Part shown: piece by piece, positions 60,023 through 64,000 of the stretch
Numbering within the stretch: the first letter of the stretch is position 1
Layout of the letters: every line of letters begins with the position of its first letter
Assembly: GCF_013204885.1 (NCBI RefSeq)
Contig: NZ_JABMKX010000013.1
Span: forward strand, 1 to 64,000
Origin: Paenibacillus tritici
Lineage (GTDB): Bacteria > Bacillota > Bacilli > Paenibacillales > Paenibacillaceae
DNA length: 64,000 nucleotides
Direction: 5' to 3'
Position numbers and translations under genes: made by a program
Notes under the pieces: generated by a model
Database searches by the model: none
What the model saw: the letters and a program-made list of their open reading frames with translations, nothing else
What the model was told of the DNA's origin: nothing

Positions 60023-60196
60023 TTATTCCTCTTCCCGGCGTTTTTTAACCGGCAAGCGGCCTGCACGCTTCAAAGACTCACGCAGCAAATATTCAATATG
60101 TCCATTTACGCTGCGAAACTCTTCTCCCGCCCAGCGTTCCAGCGCTTCGTGCAGCTCGGGATCGATCCGCAGCGGAAAGCTTTTTTTGGCCGCCAT
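60023..60196 (-). CDS. small ribbon-helix-helix (Arc/CopG-like) DNA-binding protein
   Basis: 57 residues from ATG 60196 (MAAKKSFPLRIDPELHEALE), with AAAGGTGG 8 bases upstream. The strand FPLRIDPEL followed by two helices and NGHIEYLLRESL is the Arc/MetJ fold, and the tail is highly basic then acidic. It starts 13 bp after the SPFH gene stop, so the two are co-transcribed. A 19-bp palindrome before the SPFH gene is a candidate binding site for autoregulation. In related genera this pairing with an SPFH gene recurs, from memory. Confidence 0.8.
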   Translation of the reverse strand: MAAKKSFPLRIDPELHEALERWAGEEFRSVNGHIEYLLRESLKRAGRLPVKKRREEE

Positions 60197-60209
60197 AAGA
60201 TTACCACCT

Positions 60210-61052
60210 TTAGTATAACGAGCCGGCGTTGATTACCGGACTTGCGCCGCGCTCCGACACAATCGCCACCATCAGATTGTTGATCATCGCCGCCTTGCGT
60301 TCTTCGTCCAGTTCAACCACACCGCTCTCTTTGAGTTGACGGATCGCCAGATCCACCATGCTGACCGCACCTTCTACAATGATCTGCCGGGCCGACAGAA
60401 TGGCGGAAGCCTGCTGGCGCTGCAGCATCGTGCTGGCAATCTCAGTGGAATAAGCGAGATGGGTCAGCCGGGCCTCAATAACCTCTACGCCGGATAAGGA
60501 CAGCCGCTCCTGTAGCTCAACCGCCAGTTCTTTGGCAATTTCATCCGCATTGGCCCGCAGGGACATGCCGGACTCATTGAAGTTATCGTACGGGTACTTG
60601 CTGGCTACATGACGCAGCGCTGTCTCACTCTGAATCTCCACGAATGCCATATATTTATCCACATCGAACAGCGCTTTGGCCGAATTAATGACCTTGAACA
60701 CGATGACCGCAGCAATCTCAATCGGGTTCCCTTCCACATCATTGACCTTCAGCTTCACGCTGTTGAAGTTGCGGACCCGCAGCGATACGGTCTTGCGGAT
60801 GCTGAATGGAATGACTGCGAACAGGCCGCTGGCTGCAATGGTACCCACATATTGACCGAAAAAGGTCACTACCACCGACTTATTCGGCTGAACCACGGTA
60901 ATGCTGGTACATAGAACTCCCGCCGCAACAAACAGCAGCACAGACAATGCCACATATTCCTGAACCGCAACGTAAATCCCGCCTCCGATGCAAATAGCAA
61001 TCAGAGCGATAACCCAGAAGCCGCTGACCGGACGCAATAGTTTCTCCTTCAT
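60210..61052 (-). CDS. SPFH/Band 7 domain membrane protein
   Basis: 280 residues with two N-terminal membrane helices (about 10-30 and 35-52). An SPFH/prohibitin domain follows (VVQPNKSVVVTFFGQYVGTI, RVRNFNSVKLKVNDVEGNPI), then a helical C-terminal region (GVEVIEARLTHLAYSTEIA, MLQRQQASAILSARQIIVEG). It is stomatin/slipin-like and likely forms oligomeric membrane platforms. The ribosome site is TGGAGGCG. It is first gene of a two-gene unit with the RHH protein; no NfeD-type partner is present. Confidence 0.9.
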   Translation of the reverse strand: MKEKLLRPVSGFWVIALIAICIGGGIYVAVQEYVALSVLLFVAAGVLCTSITVVQPNKSVVVTFFGQYVGTIAASGLFAVIPFSIRKTVSLRVRNFNSVKLKVNDVEGNPIEIAAVIVFKVINSAKALFDVDKYMAFVEIQSETALRHVASKYPYDNFNESGMSLRANADEIAKELAVELQERLSLSGVEVIEARLTHLAYSTEIASTMLQRQQASAILSARQIIVEGAVSMVDLAIRQLKESGVVELDEERKAAMINNLMVAIVSERGASPVINAGSLY

Positions 61053-61078
61053 AATGACGCCTCCATACGATATGTATT

Positions 61079-61097
61079 TGATATGATAATGATATCA
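61079..61097. promoter_or_regulatory. 19-bp palindrome upstream of the SPFH/RHH unit
   Basis: TGATATGATAATGATATCA is palindromic at 16 of 19 positions and ends 27 bp before the SPFH start codon. It is a likely operator, possibly for the RHH protein. Confidence 0.5.
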
Positions 61098-61117
61098 CTT
61101 TTGGATATAGATGTAAA

Positions 61118-61147
61118 GAAAAAAGCCCGTGCAGCATACGCACGGGC
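61118..61147 (-). terminator. intrinsic terminator after the SLH nucleotidase gene
   Basis: GCCCGTGC (61125-61132) pairs perfectly with GCACGGGC (61140-61147). The reverse strand continues TTTTTTC. Confidence 0.88.
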
Positions 61148-61178
61148 CTTGGCAAATATATAAACTCAGCAGCTTCTA

Positions 61179-64000
61179 TTATGAAGCTTGGTTCTCCAGC
61201 ATACGGAAGATCATTACGGCAGCCTGAGCGCGGTTCGCAATACTCTTCGGTGCGAATCTCTGGGCATCCATGCCGTTGATGATCCCGGCCTTGGTCAGTG
61301 CAGCCACCGCCTGCTGGGCGTAAGGCGCAATCTTGGCCTTATCGGTAAACTTGTTCAGCGTGGCAGTGTCAACCTGCTGAAGCTGATCCTTGAGGGCATT
61401 CGCGATCATAATCGCCATTTCCTCACGGGTGATCTCACGGCCCGGCTCGAACCGGCCGTTGCCGGAGCCTTGCACGAGACCTGCATTCACCGCCGCAGCG
61501 ATCGTATCAGAGTACCAGGCTCCCTGTTTCACGTCGCTGAATTTCGCAGTTGCTGCATTGTTGCTTAAGTTAAGCGAACGAACTAGCATGGTTACAAATT
61601 CCGCACGGGTCACACTCTTTCCCGGAGCGAAGGTTGTGCTGTCCATACCTTTGATAATTCCTTTGGCCGCCAGCGCATTGATGGCATCCACAGCCCAAGC
61701 GACTTTGCTTAAGTCCTTGAATGCTACAGCTGGTGCTGCCGGACTTGGGGTAGGTGCTGCCGTTGCAGCCGGTGCCGGAGTTGCTGATGCGGCCGGACTT
61801 GGCGTGGCCGAAGGCGATGCCGTTGGTTTAGGTGCCGCTGTTGCAACCGGTCCAGGGTTAGACCCTGGGTTCGGATTAGGATTAGAGCTGGGACTAGGGC
61901 TGGCACTCGGGTTCGGAATAACCGTTCCAGGGTCTTTGTCAACATTGATAATCCGGCCTTCAATAGCAGCCGTAATGGCGCCGCCTTTGAAAGTATCGAC
62001 GATGTAATCATAGAATACATCCAGGTCGATCGGACCGGCCAGCGAGGCGCTTGCCTGTGTCAAGACCTTGTAATTGTCACCGCCTGCAGCCATGAAGTTA
62101 TTGACTACGGCTGTATAGCTCTTGGTCATTTCAATGGGTGTTCCATCGCTTTTGGTCAGGTTAGCCACGCGTTCTGCAACCGGCAGATACATGTTGGCTG
62201 TATATTTCAGACCTGATATTTGCAGGGTCTTCGTGTCTGCTGTTCCGTCCGCCTTCACCGCCCATTGCTGCTGCAGCAGTGTCTTGATCTGCTGGCCGGT
62301 CAGCGTCAGCTTCACCAGCGTATTGCCGAACGGCTGGATTTTGGCCAGATCCCCGAAGGCTACATTGCCTTTCGGAAGATCGGCACGGATACCGCCCGGA
62401 TTCATGAAGGCAAAATCAGCAGGACCTGCAGCGCCGTCTTTGAAATCAGCCTGACGCATGGCGTCCGCAATCAGATTGCCCAGCGGAGCTTCCTTCAGAT
62501 ATACATCTGTACGGGTCACTGTGCCGTCTGTTGTCCCTACGGGCTTACTCAGCTCGGGGTGCTTGTCCAGGTAATGCTGGACCAGTGCCGCAGTCTCGGC
62601 ATCCGGTGTAACGTTCTCCTGGAACGTAGTGATTACAGCAGCCGATTTACTCTTGACTTTTCCTGTATCAGGATCAATCGCCAGGCGGATGTCTTCGTAG
62701 GCAGTGCCGTAAGAATACGCCTGAACCACCAGCTTGCCGTTCACCATATCATTGGCATAGGCGTGATTGTCGCCCGCCACGATCACATCCACCGGGGAAT
62801 TAGCCGGAAGAGCATTCGCCAGATCTACCGCTTCACCGGTAGAGACATTTTTCTTGGTTGTCGCGTCTATCTTGGTTGTTGCCGGGTCATGCGCCAGGAC
62901 GATAATTGTATTAACGCCCTTCCCCTTCAGTTCAGCAGCATATTTCTCTATAGCGGCCACTTCCTCCCCGGCACTCAGGAATTTCACACCGGCTGTACCG
63001 GCTGGCGATACCTTGCTTGGGGTTGCTTTGGTGACGACTCCGATAAATCCGATTTTGACGCCGCCGATTTCTTTGACCGTGTAGGGCTTGATCAGCGGCT
63101 CGCCGCTCTTGGCATCCACCGCATTGGCATTGATATAATCGAAATTCAGCGGTGCATGAGTAATGAGCGGATTAACCGGGTCCACCCCGCCGAAGATCTG
63201 AGCCTTCATCGCGGCAACGCCCTGATCAAATTCATGATTACCCAGTGTCCCTACATCGAACTTCATCATGTTCATCCACTCCAGTGTCGGCTTATCGCGC
63301 TCCATAGAGGATACTGGGGCAGAAGCTCCGACGGAGTCCCCGTTGTTGAACAGCAGGGTGTGGTCGTATTGCGCACGCGCTTTTTTCAGATAGGTAGCAA
63401 GAATTGCAGCAGTTCCTACCGGCTTACTCTCTGTACCCACAGTGACATAAGAGGTAGTATCCAATTGACCGTGAAGGTCATTGATTCCGAGCAGGTGGAC
63501 TTTGATGTCCCCGCTAAGATCCAGGTTGTAGACTTCAAAACCCTTGATGTCCTGTATTCCGGTATCGGTAATATTATCATTCTTCGGAAGGACATTCTTC
63601 GCCTTAGGCGAGGAAGTGAAGGTTACCTTCACATCTCCTTCGATTGGAGCAATGGACCAGTTGTTGTCTGCCGGATGGTTGACCGTTCCAGCTTCCTTGA
63701 TGTAATCCATCAGCACCTGACGGTTCTCTTCAATTGTATCCAGAACCATGGTCACGCCGGAAGCCCCTGCTTTGATGCCCGGGAAATTCCCGCCGCCGCT
63801 TGCCCGGTAATTATTGGTAACGACAAGGAATTCCTGTTCCAGATTAAGCGGCTTATCGTCGTAGGTGATTGAGGTAACCCGGCTGGAAGCAGGATCATTC
63901 ACCGTGCCGTCCACGTTGTACTTGGCGTTCTTGGTGACATCAATCTTGTACTTAATTCCATCAATAACATCGAAGTTAAACACAGAGAATTTGGAGTTAA
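61179..64000 (-). CDS. SLH-anchored 5'-nucleotidase / 2',3'-cyclic phosphodiesterase (5' end outside window)
   Basis: The frame stays open to the window edge, giving 940 visible residues. The first ~110 are the end of one 5'-nucleotidase C-terminal domain (NNYRASGGGNFPGIKAG). A second complete unit follows: metallophosphatase motifs LLGINDLHGQLD, NNGDSVGAS, GTLGNHEFDQG and VAGDNHAYA, then another 5_nucleotid_C domain ending at ~NNFMAAGGDNYKV. So the protein has tandem nucleotidase units, like YfkN. A Pro/Ser/Ala linker and three S-layer homology domains (about the last 190 residues) attach it to the cell wall. It recovers phosphate and nucleosides outside the cell. Confidence 0.92.
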   Translation of the reverse strand, partial: NSKFSVFNFDVIDGIKYKIDVTKNAKYNVDGTVNDPASSRVTSITYDDKPLNLEQEFLVVTNNYRASGGGNFPGIKAGASGVTMVLDTIEENRQVLMDYIKEAGTVNHPADNNWSIAPIEGDVKVTFTSSPKAKNVLPKNDNITDTGIQDIKGFEVYNLDLSGDIKVHLLGINDLHGQLDTTSYVTVGTESKPVGTAAILATYLKKARAQYDHTLLFNNGDSVGASAPVSSMERDKPTLEWMNMMKFDVGTLGNHEFDQGVAAMKAQIFGGVDPVNPLITHAPLNFDYINANAVDAKSGEPLIKPYTVKEIGGVKIGFIGVVTKATPSKVSPAGTAGVKFLSAGEEVAAIEKYAAELKGKGVNTIIVLAHDPATTKIDATTKKNVSTGEAVDLANALPANSPVDVIVAGDNHAYANDMVNGKLVVQAYSYGTAYEDIRLAIDPDTGKVKSKSAAVITTFQENVTPDAETAALVQHYLDKHPELSKPVGTTDGTVTRTDVYLKEAPLGNLIADAMRQADFKDGAAGPADFAFMNPGGIRADLPKGNVAFGDLAKIQPFGNTLVKLTLTGQQIKTLLQQQWAVKADGTADTKTLQISGLKYTANMYLPVAERVANLTKSDGTPIEMTKSYTAVVNNFMAAGGDNYKVLTQASASLAGPIDLDVFYDYIVDTFKGGAITAAIEGRIINVDKDPGTVIPNPSASPSPSSNPNPNPGSNPGPVATAAPKPTASPSATPSPAASATPAPAATAAPTPSPAAPAVAFKDLSKVAWAVDAINALAAKGIIKGMDSTTFAPGKSVTRAEFVTMLVRSLNLSNNAATAKFSDVKQGAWYSDTIAAAVNAGLVQGSGNGRFEPGREITREEMAIMIANALKDQLQQVDTATLNKFTDKAKIAPYAQQAVAALTKAGIINGMDAQRFAPKSIANRAQAAVMIFRMLENQAS

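Noticed and set aside
59803..60066. 87-residue frame upstream of thrS
   Set aside because: It lies across the T-box leader and its promoter and overlaps the RHH gene end; no family-like sequence.
62220..63872. 550-residue frame antisense to the nucleotidase gene
   Set aside because: Shadow frame; Cys/Arg/His-rich, no ribosome site, while the sense strand has clear metallophosphatase motifs.

Overview
The window is a 64 kb chromosomal segment of a spore-forming Gram-positive bacterium, most likely Paenibacillus. This rests on the mix of SpoVR, PrkA, a gamma-type SASP-like gene with a sigma-G promoter, LiaFSR and Bce-type modules, an SLH-anchored surface nucleotidase, many glycoside-related genes with LplABC-type sugar importers, strong GGAGG ribosome sites and T-box control of thrS. 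No rRNA, tRNA or CRISPR array was seen.

Layout. 1-230: edge of an IS256-family element. 512-5055: a sugar ABC importer operon (two permeases, then the binding protein) with a candidate cre site, followed by an AraC regulator. 5195-13226: a carbohydrate island with an FAD-dependent oxidoreductase, GH105, GH2 and an ArsR-like regulator. Its GH105 gene has been hit at its 3' end by a TnpB-only IS200/IS605-type element. 13458-20695: a small unknown gene, spoVR, a Uma2 remnant, a transglutaminase-like lipoprotein, a VanZ-like protein and a TetR regulator. 20828-25356: a complete BceRS-BceAB-type peptide sensing and detoxification module. 25459-29282: a 14-residue-repeat protein, prkA and a DUF2161 nuclease-like protein.

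29283-30305 is about 1 kb without genes. It holds a MITE-like inverted-repeat element and a 380 bp stretch almost free of G on the + strand. 30306-33928: an ABC exporter with an orphan palindromic operator, a PLP aminotransferase and a degenerate orphan response regulator. 34210-39189: a coiled-coil/NAGPA pair, a 34-aa membrane peptide, a zinc-knuckle AbrB-like regulator, trmL, serC and a mutarotase-fold protein. 39334-49030: a GH94 phosphorylase with a readable promoter/operator, a beta-type glnA with a candidate GlnR/TnrA box, aroF, ispH and a two-component system beside htrA. 49160-57550: htrA, two small proteins, an MFS transporter, a ROK-like regulator, liaFSR and a 3D-domain protein. 57634-64000: thrS with its T-box, an SPFH protein paired with a ribbon-helix-helix protein, and the 3' part of a large SLH-anchored nucleotidase.

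Main themes are plant-polysaccharide use under catabolite and local repressor control, cell-envelope stress sensing (Bce, Lia, a Css-like system with HtrA) and sporulation genes. Most start codons were reset from the longest open frame to the one with a ribosome site. The least ordinary items are the TnpB element that replaced the GH105 C terminus, the G-free tract, the nested 42-bp palindrome, the SPFH/RHH pair and the 14-residue repeat protein.
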